From: Hyphomicrobiaceae bacterium
Lineage (GTDB): Bacteria; Pseudomonadota; Alphaproteobacteria; Rhizobiales; Hyphomicrobiaceae
Length of the DNA stretch: 64,000 nucleotides
Reading direction: 5' to 3'
Assembly: GCA_022842785.1 (NCBI GenBank)
Contig: JALHOW010000008.1
Span: forward strand, 1 to 64,000
The notes under the pieces are model-generated. The model made no database searches, was not told the DNA's origin, and was given only the letters and a program-made list of their open reading frames with translations. Shown one piece after another: positions 1-10,006 of this stretch. A program made the translations under genes and the position numbers. The stretch's first letter is position 1, and each line of letters opens with the position of its first letter.

Positions 1-198
1 GGCACCGTCAAATGGTTCAACTCTCAGAAGGGCTATGGTTTTATCCAGCCCGACGAGGGTGGCAACGACGTGTTCGTGCACATCTCAGCCGTCGAGCGTG
101 CGGGTCTCAGCAATCTTCGTGAAGGCCAGAAGATTTCGTACGAGATCGAGCGCGGTCGCAACGGCAAGTCGTCAGCCGTGAACCTTCGGGTCGACTGA
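1..198 (+). CDS. Cold-shock domain protein, 5' truncated by window edge
   Basis: The reading frame is open from base 1 to a TGA at 196-198 and gives 65 residues of a CspA-type cold-shock domain. Both nucleic-acid binding motifs are visible: RNP1 as KGYGFI and RNP2 as VFVHIS. These small OB-fold proteins bind single-stranded RNA or DNA and act as RNA chaperones. The start codon lies left of the window; from usual family length only a few residues are missing. A strong intrinsic terminator follows at 220-246. Which CspA paralogue it is cannot be told. Confidence 0.93.
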   Translation, partial: GTVKWFNSQKGYGFIQPDEGGNDVFVHISAVERAGLSNLREGQKISYEIERGRNGKSSAVNLRVD

Positions 199-219
199 AG
201 ATTACCCCGTTGGGGGATC

Positions 220-246
220 GGGGGCGGGCTCAGCCCGCCCCCTTTT
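220..246 (+). terminator. Intrinsic terminator after the cold-shock gene
   Basis: An 11-bp perfect GC stem (GGGGGCGGGCT at 220-230 and its complement at 232-242) is followed directly by TTTT. It lies 22 bases after the cold-shock stop codon and ahead of infA, so it should separate the two transcripts. Confidence 0.88.
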
Positions 247-332
247 GCTTGGGCCTCGGAAGTGGCAGTAGGGACCGTGCCGGCGCGGGCGATATCGCGC
301 GTCCTGGCGAGGCCATAGAGAAGGGTTGACGA

Positions 333-614
333 ATGGCGAAAGAAGAAGTGCTCGAATTCGAGGGCGTGGTTGCCGAAGTGCTGCCCGACGCGCGTTGCCG
401 CGTCCAGCTCGAGAACGGGCATGAGGTGATCGCCTACACCTCGGGACGCATGAAAAAGAATCGGATCCGTATCCTCGCGGGCGACCGCGTGACGGTCGAG
501 ATGACGCCCTATGATCTCACCAAGGGCCGCATCAATTTCCGCCATAAGGATACCCGCGCCCCGGCTCCGTCAGCGGCGCAGCGGCGGCCGCAGTTCCGCG
601 GCGGCAAGCGCTGA
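333..614 (+). CDS. infA: Translation initiation factor IF-1
   Basis: The 93-residue product matches IF-1, the OB-fold factor that binds the ribosomal A site during initiation. It starts [11 protein letters not shown], and the core runs through [25 protein letters not shown] to residue ~73. Bacterial IF-1 is usually about 72 residues; here a basic Pro/Ala/Arg-rich tail of about 20 residues ending in GGKR is added. The ATG is preceded by GAAGGG about 7 bases upstream. It appears to be a single-gene unit between the terminator at 220-246 and the hairpin at 657-694. Confidence 0.97.
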   Translation: MAKEEVLEFEGVVAEVLPDARCRVQLENGHEVIAYTSGRMKKNRIRILAGDRVTVEMTPYDLTKGRINFRHKDTRAPAPSAAQRRPQFRGGKR

Positions 615-656
615 TCGACCGCGCAGGGCGCGCTCTGATCGCTTTAGTGTGCTTTG

Positions 657-694
657 AAAACGTACGGGATGCTTATGGGCATTCCGTGCGTTTT
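657..694. terminator. Long hairpin between convergent infA and Nudix gene
   Basis: A 16-bp stem with one G-T wobble and one mismatch (AAAACGTACGGGATGC at 657-672, partner at 679-694) has a 6-base loop. A-rich and T-rich ends flank it on both strands, so it can act as a bidirectional terminator for infA (+) and the Nudix gene (-). Confidence 0.75.
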
Positions 695-719
695 GCTGTG
701 GCTACTCGAGCGCGTCGAC

Positions 720-1196
720 TTACCGGACGGCTTCGGTCGCCCGCATGCCGAGCATTTCCTCGATGCGCCGTCGAGCGGAGGGCACGGTTGTGTCCGGCAG
801 GGCGTCGGGATGAAAGAAGCCCGTTTCCGCGATCTCCATGTTAGGTGCCGGTATACGGTCGCGACGCCAGTGGCGAACGGCATAGATCACCACATGATCG
901 CCCGGAAAAATTGCGCGATTGTCGTAGATGCCAACGAGTTCCGGCACCCCTTCCAGTATTACGCCGCCCTCTTCGTCGAGCTCGCGCGCAAGGCTCTCCT
1001 CGACACTCTCGCCGAACTCGACGCCACCACCCGGCAGGTTCCAGCCCTCGGTGTACGTGTGGCGCACGAGCAGGATGCGCTCCTCCGGATCGATAACGAT
1101 CGCGCGCACGCCGAGCGTCAGGGCGCGAGACCATCTCCAGTACTTCTGGAACAGCCAGCGCATGGGCTTCTTGAAGACCATCAGTGCGGCTTTCAT
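720..1196 (-). CDS. Nudix hydrolase
   Basis: The 158-residue product contains a full Nudix box, G-x5-E-x7-RE-x2-EE-x-G, around GGVEFGESVEESLARELDEE, the metal-binding site for hydrolysing nucleoside diphosphates linked to another group. The ATG at 1196 (MKAALMVFKKPMRWLF) is chosen because the upstream extension to 1355 is arginine-rich, low-complexity and unlike the family. The substrate cannot be predicted. It is transcribed toward infA and shares the hairpin at 657-694. Confidence 0.9.
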   Translation of the reverse strand: MKAALMVFKKPMRWLFQKYWRWSRALTLGVRAIVIDPEERILLVRHTYTEGWNLPGGGVEFGESVEESLARELDEEGGVILEGVPELVGIYDNRAIFPGDHVVIYAVRHWRRDRIPAPNMEIAETGFFHPDALPDTTVPSARRRIEEMLGMRATEAVR

Positions 1197-1351
1197 AGCG
1201 CCAGTCGCGATGCCGGCCTTCGATGATGGATGGCACGACGCGCACTGGGTGTCGAACCGCGAGCAGGCGCAGCGGGGATCTATGATCCGAGGGGAGCCTA
1301 GCGATTCTCGCCGTTGTGGTTCAAGAGGCCGGTGGCCACTTGCGTGGCGGC

Positions 1352-1828
1352 TCAAGCGGGATGGGAACTGGCGGCGTGGGCTTCGAGCGGGGCAAGCTGC
1401 TCGATGTACGACAGGGTTCGCCGCACGGCCTCGTGAAGCCGCTCCAGGGATTGGCGGGCGCCATGGGCTGTGCTGGCATCAGCCTCGCTGCCGGCAGCAA
1501 ACTCGCGCTGGGCACTGAGCTGGAGGGCTTCGGCGGCCTGGGCGCACTCTGCAATCGCCCAAGCGCCGACCGCGCGCGCCGAACCCTTGAGCGTGTGCGC
1601 GGCCTCGATCCAATCCTTGCGGCTCGCCGTCACCTGCATCCGCGCAAGATAGCGCGGCGCCTCCGCGGCGAAGAGGCCGAGCACCTCCCGCTCCAGGGCC
1701 TTATCGTTCATCGTGAAGCGTGACAGGTGCGTCCAGTCGATCGGCGTATCGTGGCTGCGGGTGCACGTGCGCGGCCGCAGCGTTCCGAGCGAACCGCGTT
1801 CCTGAGCGTCGTGCATCTGTACCGGCAT
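1352..1828 (-). CDS. HPt (histidine phosphotransfer) domain protein
   Basis: About 158 residues. The motif AAHTLKGSARAVGAW is the phosphorylatable His site of HPt four-helix domains, which relay phosphoryl groups between response-regulator receivers in phosphorelays. The start is ambiguous: a GTG at 1840 and ATGs at 1834 and 1828 are in frame, and 1828 is preferred because GGAG lies 6 bases upstream. The N-terminal ~40 residues are low complexity and the HPt core begins near MNDKALEREV. No kinase or receiver gene is adjacent. A large coiled-coil protein is encoded divergently. Confidence 0.85.
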   Translation of the reverse strand: MPVQMHDAQERGSLGTLRPRTCTRSHDTPIDWTHLSRFTMNDKALEREVLGLFAAEAPRYLARMQVTASRKDWIEAAHTLKGSARAVGAWAIAECAQAAEALQLSAQREFAAGSEADASTAHGARQSLERLHEAVRRTLSYIEQLAPLEAHAASSHPA

Positions 1829-1840
1829 TGCCATCTCCAC

Positions 1841-2212
1841 CTGTGGGCGTCGGATCGAGGCCCCCGGTCGTCAACGAAGTATGGATGAAAGGCCCTAAGC
1901 GAGCGTAAGCGGCAGCGGTCAAATGTACTGCAAATGCCGTCGATTGACGGCGTATGGCGCCTGCCGCGCCGCAAAGCAGCCCCATTGAGTTGCGACGTTC
2001 TCTGTTCGGTCGGAGTGGCGCGAATCGGGGAACGGGCAGGGGCCCGGAGGCCATCTGGCTATGGGGATCACGGCAGAATTCTGGTCGAATCGAGTGGAAG
2101 ATTTCGATTCGAGCTGGGAGATCGGCCGGCAATAAGCTAAAAGTTTGGCTAATATCACTTTTGGAGGGGGGCTGCGGTAGACAGGCAACTGTTGCTGCAG
2201 CGTTACAGTCTG
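1841..2212. other. Divergent intergenic region between HPt and coiled-coil genes
   Basis: No convincing gene is present. The stretch should hold the promoters for both divergent genes. A perfect 8-bp inverted repeat with a 12-base loop (TCGAATCG at 2085-2092, CGATTCGA at 2105-2112) lies about 100 bases before the coiled-coil gene and could be an operator. A GGAGGGGGG purine run at 2163-2171 is too far from the proposed start codons to be an ordinary ribosome site. Confidence 0.4.
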
Positions 2213-5200
2213 ATGAGCCAGGGTCCTAAGAAGGACGAGTCGTCGGCTGCTGCAGACCAGCCGTCACAACTGCGCGTCGAATTGACAGGCACCTCGGGTG
2301 CCGCCGCTGCGGCGCGCGTCGTTCCCCCGCCACTGCCGAAAGCAGCGTCGGCCGCTGGCGGAGCGCAAGCGGCCTTACCGGCGCCAGTCGCGCCTCAGGC
2401 AAAGCCCGAGGCAACTCCTGCCGCCGCCGCGCCCGATGCTCAGCCCTCGTTGCCGCGCGTCATTTCAGGTGCCTCGCCCAAGGTTCCGCCTCCGCCCGCA
2501 TCTGCTTCGGCGGCGTCCGCGAAGCCTGCCCCGAAGACCGTGACGGGCGGACCGTCGCCGGTGCCGCCCAAGCTTCCCGGCGCCGGTAAGGCCGAAACCA
2601 AGTCTGACGCCCACCCGAAGGCGCCGCCTGCAGTTCCCGAGACGCCCGCGGAGACTGCGAGCGAGGGTGGCCGTGCCAGTTCGGGCCGTGGCCGCGGCCG
2701 CCGCGCCGCCGGACCGTCGCGGACCACCATTGCCGCCAACGACGACGTGCCCTCGATCGGCGGACTGATCTACGCCCTCCAGCAGAAGCCGTCGCAAAAG
2801 CCGATGACGGTCGCCGCCATCGCGAGCGGTGTGTGGGCCTTGCTCAGCCTCCTGCTCGGTTGGGCCATGCTCGCGCCCGAACTCGCGCGCGCGCCGACAT
2901 TCATGGAGATGCTCTCGCGGCCGACTGCCATCACGCTTGCCGCGACGATCCTCATTCCCATCGCGCTCTTCTGGTTCCTCGCGCTGCTCATCTGGCGTGC
3001 GCAGGAGCTGCGCCTCATGTCCTCGGCCATGACCGAGGTCGCGATCCGTCTTGCCGAGCCGGACCGGATGGCCGAGCAGCAGATCGCCTCGGTCGGTCAG
3101 GCTGTGCGCCGCCAAGTCTCGTTCATGAACGAGGCAGTGTCGCGTGCGCTCGGCCGCGCTGGTGAACTCGAAGCGCTCGTGCACAGTGAAGTCGCCGCGC
3201 TCGAACGCGCCTACAGCGAGAACGAGCATCGCATCCGTGGTCTGCTCGGCGAGCTCTCGGGCGAACGTACCGCACTGCTGCAGACGAGCGAGCGCGTCAA
3301 CCGCGCGCTCAAGGAGATCGGCACCGAGATCCCCTCGCTCGTCGACAAGCTCGGCCAGCAGCAGCAGAAGCTCGCGGGCTTCATCGAGGGTGCGGGGCAG
3401 AACCTCGTCGCGCTCGAAACCTCGCTCGCGTCGACCGCCGAGAATGTATCGAACAAGCTCGGCAGCCAGACGGCCAAGATCGAGCACGTCTTCGAGGATT
3501 TCACGACGACGCTCGCCGTCGCCCTCGAGCAGCGCACCGAAACCCTCCGCCTGTCATTCGAGAAGATGTCCGTCGAAATGGCGGACGGCTCGAAGCGCAT
3601 CGAGACGGCACTCGACGGACACGCCGAACGGCTCACGATCACCTTCGACGAGCGCGCGCAGAAGATCGACGAGGGCATTGCTGTCCGCACCGAGAACCTC
3701 CAGTCGGTGTTCGAGCAGTTCGCGGGCGCGCTCGAAGCCACCATGGCGAGCCGTCAGGAAGCGATCGATCGCCAACTCGTGGAGCGCACGAAAGTGCTCG
3801 ACGACGCCTTTACAGATCGCCTGAAGCTTTTCGACGAAAGCATTCTGCGTTCGACGCTTGCGATCGACGGTGCCGTTGCCGACAAGGCACTCGCGCTCAC
3901 GGAGGCGCTCGAGGGCCACGCTGCTCAGATCGGCAATGTCCTCGGCAACCAGGCCGAGGCCTTCGACGGACAGGTGCTGGAAGGCGTGCAGGCCGTGCGC
4001 CGGGCGAGCGAGTCCGTGACGCGCCAGTCCATGGCCGCCATCGAGGGATTGGCCAATCAGGCCGACATGCTGAAGCATGTGTCGGAAGGCCTGCTGACCC
4101 AGATCAACAGCGTCACGGGCCGCTTCGAGGCTCAGGGCAAGGTGATCATGACGGCGGCGCAGGCGCTCGAGTCCGCCAATACCCGCATCGACCGTACGCT
4201 GCAGGCGCGCCAGGAAGACCTGTCGCATACGCTTGAGTCGCTCGCCGGCAAGACGGGCGATATCGATCGCGTCATGCGCGGATACTCCACGCAGCTCGAA
4301 GGATCGTTTGCCGAAGCCGAAACACGCGCGAAGCTCGTCGGCGAGCAGCTCACGCGCGGTGCCAAGGAACAGGCGCGCATCGCGCTCACCGAGATGGATC
4401 GCCTCAGGACCTCGGCGGGCAGCGAAACGGATCGCGCGCTCGACGAGCTGCGCGCGAAGTTCTCCAGCGTCTCGCGCGAAGTCAACGAACACATCGGCAC
4501 GCTGTCGAGTCGCTTCAATGCGACCTCCGAGGAGATGCGCGTGCGTGCTCGCTCCGCGCTTTCCGAGCTCGACGCCGAGCAGGGGCGGCTCCGCGAGCAG
4601 CTCGAGCGCCTGCCGGACACGACCCGCGCCAGCACGGACGGCATGAAGCGGATGCTGCAGGAGCAACTCCGCGCGCTGCAGCAGCTTTCGACCCTCACCA
4701 TCCGCGAGAGCGCGCGCCGGGATATCGTACCGCCTGCGCAGCTTCCACCGCCTGCGAGCCATCAAGGCGCGATGCATGCGACAGGCGCAGGCCACGGGCA
4801 CCAGCCGTCGGCCCGTCAGGTGGCAGCAGCAGAGGTGCAGACGCGTGGTGCGGCCAACACGGGGCGCGAGGGCTGGAAGCTCGGCGATCTGCTCGCGCGC
4901 GCTTCCGAGGAAGAAGCCGAGCGCGCAACAGCAGCCGCGGCTCAAGCCGCGCCGCCTGATACGGGCATCAACGTACCCGGCATCGCGCGTTCGCTCGACG
5001 CCACGACGGCGGCGGCAATCTGGTCGCGCTTCCGCACGGGGCAGCGCGGCATCATGGTCCGCAGCATCTACTCGAACGAGGGACGCTCGATCTTCGACGA
5101 CGTTCAGCGGCGCTATCGCTCCGAAGGCCCATTCAAGGCGACCGTCGATCGCTATCTCCTCGACTTCGAGCACGTGCTGCGCGAAGCCGATCAGCAGGAC

Positions 5201-5290
5201 GGGAGCGGCCGCCTCACGCAGTCCTATGTCGTGTCAGACGGTGGGCGCGTGTACCTCTTCCTCGCTCATGCTGCCGGGCGGTTGGCTTAA
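2213..5290 (+). CDS. Large membrane-anchored coiled-coil protein, function unknown
   Basis: The product has 1025 residues from the ATG at 2213 (MSQGPKKDES); an in-frame TTG at 2192 is an alternative. It starts with about 170 residues rich in Ala and Pro. A hydrophobic hairpin follows near residues 200-260, with two membrane segments (AIASGVWALLSLLLGWAML and ITLAATILIPIALFWFLALL). Next come about 550 residues of heptad-like, Ala/Glu/Arg-rich helix, reminiscent of apolipoprotein-like or septation/polarity scaffolds. A compact C-terminal domain spans about 120 residues (IWSRFRTGQRGIMVRSIYS through FLAHAAGRLA). The layout suggests an inner-membrane scaffold, but no function can be assigned. Confidence 0.85.
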   Translation: MSQGPKKDESSAAADQPSQLRVELTGTSGAAAAARVVPPPLPKAASAAGGAQAALPAPVAPQAKPEATPAAAAPDAQPSLPRVISGASPKVPPPPASASAASAKPAPKTVTGGPSPVPPKLPGAGKAETKSDAHPKAPPAVPETPAETASEGGRASSGRGRGRRAAGPSRTTIAANDDVPSIGGLIYALQQKPSQKPMTVAAIASGVWALLSLLLGWAMLAPELARAPTFMEMLSRPTAITLAATILIPIALFWFLALLIWRAQELRLMSSAMTEVAIRLAEPDRMAEQQIASVGQAVRRQVSFMNEAVSRALGRAGELEALVHSEVAALERAYSENEHRIRGLLGELSGERTALLQTSERVNRALKEIGTEIPSLVDKLGQQQQKLAGFIEGAGQNLVALETSLASTAENVSNKLGSQTAKIEHVFEDFTTTLAVALEQRTETLRLSFEKMSVEMADGSKRIETALDGHAERLTITFDERAQKIDEGIAVRTENLQSVFEQFAGALEATMASRQEAIDRQLVERTKVLDDAFTDRLKLFDESILRSTLAIDGAVADKALALTEALEGHAAQIGNVLGNQAEAFDGQVLEGVQAVRRASESVTRQSMAAIEGLANQADMLKHVSEGLLTQINSVTGRFEAQGKVIMTAAQALESANTRIDRTLQARQEDLSHTLESLAGKTGDIDRVMRGYSTQLEGSFAEAETRAKLVGEQLTRGAKEQARIALTEMDRLRTSAGSETDRALDELRAKFSSVSREVNEHIGTLSSRFNATSEEMRVRARSALSELDAEQGRLREQLERLPDTTRASTDGMKRMLQEQLRALQQLSTLTIRESARRDIVPPAQLPPPASHQGAMHATGAGHGHQPSARQVAAAEVQTRGAANTGREGWKLGDLLARASEEEAERATAAAAQAAPPDTGINVPGIARSLDATTAAAIWSRFRTGQRGIMVRSIYSNEGRSIFDDVQRRYRSEGPFKATVDRYLLDFEHVLREADQQDGSGRLTQSYVVSDGGRVYLFLAHAAGRLA

Positions 5291-5309
5291 GGCTCGGCCG
5301 TCGCGCGGA

Positions 5310-5873
5310 TCACACGTTGTGAAACCTGCGGTTCGGCGACCGACGCGGCTGCTTCCCAGGAGCCTGAACTTGGCACCTGGGAAGGTCGGGGAGCTGGCGC
5401 AGCGTGTTCTCGAGGACAATCTCTGAAAAGCGCTCCGGTGTGACGGAGGACGACGCTGAATAGGTCCTGCTTCGACAGGTCCGCATTTGGCTGCGCGTGC
5501 AGAGCATTCCCGTTGCCTGGACAGTGCCGCTTCGGCGCAGCATCGCCCGCGAGGAGGCCATGTAGAGGTCATACTGGATCATCGGCTCGGCCGTGCCAGC
5601 TTTCGCCCTCTCGTTCACATCCTTGACCAGACGCTCGGTGCGTGCCCAGAAGCGTCGATCCCATGCCTCCCACTGACCGGTACTGCCTGCGGGCTTTGCG
5701 TGGATGGCGAACGTATCCGCGACCTTTTTGATCCTCTCACCAAGGCTCGTGTAGCACACGCTGGCGTGGGTGTTCTGCGCGGAACCGGCGTGCGGCCAAC
5801 TCGCGATGAGGCACATGCCGAGGCTCGCGGACAACGCGACAGCCCTTACCGAATGCGACATCCGCTTTGTCAT
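5310..5873 (-). CDS. Small secreted protein of unknown function
   Basis: 187 residues beginning MTKRMSHSVRAVALSASLGMC, with a clear signal peptide probably cleaved after AGSAQ. The middle part (SLGERIKKVADTFAI... WEAWDRRFWARTERLVKDVNERA) looks like an ordinary helical protein. The C-terminal ~70 residues are Ser/Arg-rich and less convincing, so a frameshift near the end is possible. The ATG overlaps the TGA of the upstream ThDP-enzyme gene by one base, so the two are probably translationally coupled. No family is recognised. Confidence 0.6.
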   Translation of the reverse strand: MTKRMSHSVRAVALSASLGMCLIASWPHAGSAQNTHASVCYTSLGERIKKVADTFAIHAKPAGSTGQWEAWDRRFWARTERLVKDVNERAKAGTAEPMIQYDLYMASSRAMLRRSGTVQATGMLCTRSQMRTCRSRTYSASSSVTPERFSEIVLENTLRQLPDLPRCQVQAPGKQPRRSPNRRFHNV

Positions 5874-7621
5874 CACACGGGCCGATCGCCTTTCTGAACC
5901 TTGAGCGTGCGGTTGTCGGCGGCAGGCAGCATACGTGAGGGATCGCGCGTGACAATGCAGTCGAGCACGGTTGGTGTCGACGTATTCTCGAGGCCCTCGC
6001 GGATGGCTGACGAAAGCTTCTCGGGATCGGTCACGCGAATGCCGTGACAGCCGAAGCCACGCGCGATCGCCGCGTAATCCATCTCGATGAGATCCGACGA
6101 CTGGTAGTTGCCGGGTCCATACACCGCGTGCTGCAAAGCCTTCACATAACCAGATGCGGCGTTGTTGAAGACGACCGCGACGAAGCTCGTGCCGAGACGC
6201 CGCGCGGTTTCCAACTCGCCGAGGCTCATGTTGAAGCCGCCGTCGCCCGTAAGTGCGATCACGCGCCGCCTGGGGCCCGCACCGAGCTGCGCGCCGATGC
6301 CACCCGGCACACCATAGCCGATCGAGGCGAAGCCGCGATCCGGCAGGAAGTGCCGCCCTGCGGCCTTCGTGTCGAACATGAGCCCGCCCCAGTGACCAGC
6401 AAAGCCGCCGTCCGCGACCAGAATGCCGTCCGCCGGCATGATGCCGTTGATCTCGTGCATGAGGCGGCCGACATTGATCGGCACTTCCTTGGATTCGAGG
6501 CGGTCGGCCGCGCCACGTCGCCATTCGGCCATGCGCTTCGGTAGTTCAGCGAGATAGCCAGCGCGTCGCGCAGCCGCCGTTGTTCCTGATCCGAGGGCGG
6601 CCGCAAGATCGAGCAGCGTCAGGCGTGCATCACCCGCGAGCGCGACGGACGTACGCGTCGTGCGACCGATTTCCTCCGGATTGATCTCGACATGAATGAT
6701 CGGCTTGCCCGGTGGGATGAGCGCGAACCGCTTCGTCGCGATCTCGCCGAGCTTGCAGCCGACGACAAGCAGGCAGTCCGATGCCGCGATCAGCTCGTTG
6801 GCGATGCGGTCATAGCGACCGAAGAGCCCCGCCGAGTTCGGATGCGAGCAAGCGATCGCACCTTTGCCCGACATCGTGTGCGCGACGGGAATGCCATAGG
6901 CTTCCGAGAAGCTCTGCAACGCGGCGTAGGCCTCGGAGATGTGCACCCCGCCGCCGGCCAGGATGAGCGGTCGTTCGGCGCGCGCGAGCAATGCGGCGGC
7001 TTTCTCGACTTCCGAGCCATCCGGGCGCGTGCGCCTTGCCTGCGCCTTGAGCGTCGTCTCGTCCACCCAGAAATCGCTCGCATCGAAATCGTGCTCGGCG
7101 TGCGCGACATCCTCCGGCACATTGATCAGCACCGGGCCGGGGCGCCCACTCGTCGCAACGGCAAATGCGCGCCGCACGTGCTCGGGAACCCGCTTGATGA
7201 CCTCGACGCGAATGACTTCTTTGACAGCCGGGCGCAGGATCTCGATCTGGCGCGCCTCCTGCGTCATGTTTTTTGTGGCGTGCTCGCGGTTCGCATCGCC
7301 CGTGATGACGATCATCGGCAAGCCGGCGTTGAGGCTTTCGATCAAGCCCGTGACGAGGTTCGTCGCGCCGGGGCCGAGCGTACCGTCGCAAACACCGGGC
7401 CGGTTCGTGACCTTCGCGTAGGCATCTGCCGCGAAAGCGCCCGCGCGTTCGTCATTGATCAGCGCGTGCTTCAGCCCGAGCGCACGGCACGCCTCGTAGA
7501 AGGGGAGAAGCTGGAAACCGCCCATGCCGAACATCGGGCCGATGCCGGAAAGCTTGAGCATCTCTGCGAGGGCCTGCCCGCCGGTCATGCGGCGCGTTGA
7601 ATTGGGCGTGGGAGTGCTCAT
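5873..7621 (-). CDS. ThDP-dependent enzyme, acetolactate-synthase-like
   Basis: 582 residues with the three-domain layout of the ThDP decarboxylase/acetolactate synthase superfamily. The N-terminal PYR domain carries the activating Glu in INDERAGAFAADAYAK (near residue 58). The central domain has LILAGGGVH. The C-terminal PP domain has the ThDP/Mg motif LTGDGGFNMSLGELETARRLGTSFVAVVFNN. The ATG at 7621 is preferred over an upstream frame to 7675 because it gives a normal N terminus and AAAGG lies about 8 bases upstream. It lies between an unrecognised two-repeat protein and a coupled secreted protein. A catabolic carboligase or decarboxylase is likely; the substrate is unknown. Confidence 0.88.
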   Translation of the reverse strand: MSTPTPNSTRRMTGGQALAEMLKLSGIGPMFGMGGFQLLPFYEACRALGLKHALINDERAGAFAADAYAKVTNRPGVCDGTLGPGATNLVTGLIESLNAGLPMIVITGDANREHATKNMTQEARQIEILRPAVKEVIRVEVIKRVPEHVRRAFAVATSGRPGPVLINVPEDVAHAEHDFDASDFWVDETTLKAQARRTRPDGSEVEKAAALLARAERPLILAGGGVHISEAYAALQSFSEAYGIPVAHTMSGKGAIACSHPNSAGLFGRYDRIANELIAASDCLLVVGCKLGEIATKRFALIPPGKPIIHVEINPEEIGRTTRTSVALAGDARLTLLDLAAALGSGTTAAARRAGYLAELPKRMAEWRRGAADRLESKEVPINVGRLMHEINGIMPADGILVADGGFAGHWGGLMFDTKAAGRHFLPDRGFASIGYGVPGGIGAQLGAGPRRRVIALTGDGGFNMSLGELETARRLGTSFVAVVFNNAASGYVKALQHAVYGPGNYQSSDLIEMDYAAIARGFGCHGIRVTDPEKLSSAIREGLENTSTPTVLDCIVTRDPSRMLPAADNRTLKVQKGDRPV

Positions 7622-7711
7622 GGGAAGGCCTTTCACAGCGGTGCGGAGGCCGGAACATTGCAGAGGCAGGTGCACCTTGTCGACTGCGAGCTGTATTGCG
7701 GTGCGAAGTGG

Positions 7712-8548
7712 CTAGCCCGTCGTCCGGCGCGCCGCGCGAAGCATGGTGTCACAGAATTCAGCGGCGGACTGGCCGATCTGGCCGCCGTGGCGCGCAGCTG
7801 TTTCGTTGAGCGCGCTGATGAAGCCGTCCTGGTAGGTCGAGAGGCCATCGCCGATGCGGGCAGAAAAGGCCGAGACGCAGCCCCCTGCGATGCCGCGCGC
7901 GTCGAGTGCCGGCAGGCGGCAGATGCCGGCGTTGGCCATGCCGCGATCGGCGTCGTTGTAGACAGCGGAGAACACCGGGACCTTGATCGCCGTCTCCGGC
8001 TTGTTGCCGAGCAAGCCGCCGTGTGAGGCGGTCACCACCACGGCACCCGCATCGCCGGGTGTCACGAGGCTCGCGGAGTCCATCACGATGACCTTCGCGC
8101 CGTGATATACGGCCGACCCTATCTCATGGCGTGCCTCGTCAGCAGGCGGTGGCTTGCGCGCAGGTTCGAGCCGTGCCGCTGCAAGGCGCTCCAGGGCTTC
8201 ACGGCAGCTCATGCCGACCGTAAGGCCGTGCGCTGCGGCGGGTGCATTCAGCGCCGAGAGGATGCCACGTGCCGCGCCATCCTGGCCGTCGCCGATACGG
8301 GCGCTGGTATGTGCGATAGCCGCGCCCGGCACGCCGAGATCTGCGAGCAGGTCGAGACCCGCGATGCCGGCGCGCTCACGTCCGATGCCTGCGTCGTTGA
8401 GGATGACGGCAGCAACGCCCTTCCCGGCAGCGTAGGCAGCCGCGTAACTGCCGCCGTGTGATGCCGCATGGACGACGGCGCCGTGATGCGCAGGCGTGAG
8501 ATGCGTGACGCTGTCGAGAATGACGATTGCCAGCCGGCCGGAACTCAT
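7712..8548 (-). CDS. Unrecognised protein made of two internal repeats
   Basis: 278 residues consisting of two homologous halves, about 7-121 and 152-266. Shared landmarks are LDS/MDS (12 and 157), TPxxxGAVVxxASHGG (18-33 and 163-178), NDA (51-53 and 198-200), SARIGDG (82-88 and 229-235) and ISALN/LSALN. The conserved Asp, Ser, His, Asn and Arg suggest an enzyme with an active site in each half or between them. No signal peptide or membrane segment is seen. It lies 90 bases upstream of the ThDP-enzyme gene on the same strand, probably in one operon, so a linked metabolic role is likely. I do not recognise the family. Confidence 0.75.
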   Translation of the reverse strand: MSSGRLAIVILDSVTHLTPAHHGAVVHAASHGGSYAAAYAAGKGVAAVILNDAGIGRERAGIAGLDLLADLGVPGAAIAHTSARIGDGQDGAARGILSALNAPAAAHGLTVGMSCREALERLAAARLEPARKPPPADEARHEIGSAVYHGAKVIVMDSASLVTPGDAGAVVVTASHGGLLGNKPETAIKVPVFSAVYNDADRGMANAGICRLPALDARGIAGGCVSAFSARIGDGLSTYQDGFISALNETAARHGGQIGQSAAEFCDTMLRAARRTTG

Positions 8549-8570
8549 GGACGTCGCCCTTCATACGACA

Positions 8571-8595
8571 ACGCCCAGGTGATGAGCCTGGGCGT
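8571..8595 (-). terminator. Hairpin between ctpA and the two-repeat gene
   Basis: A perfect 9-bp GC stem (ACGCCCAGG / CCTGGGCGT) with a 7-base loop lies after the ctpA stop and just before the next minus-strand gene. The T-run is weak, so it could be a leaky terminator or a processing hairpin. Confidence 0.5.
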
Positions 8596-8627
8596 CGACG
8601 TTCATTCCTGTTCCCGAATGTCCAAGC

Positions 8628-9995
<1,368 letters not shown>

Positions 9996-10006
9996 TCGTG
10001 CATCCT

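Noticed and set aside
5310-6524. A 404-codon open frame running into the ThDP enzyme gene
   Set aside because: The first half is an antisense-frame shadow of the ThDP gene; a signal peptide and a coupled ATG at 5873 show where the real gene starts.
5873-7621. Naming this ThDP enzyme as oxalyl-CoA decarboxylase or biosynthetic acetolactate synthase
   Set aside because: No adjacent IlvN or formyl-CoA transferase partner, and the visible motifs are common to the superfamily.
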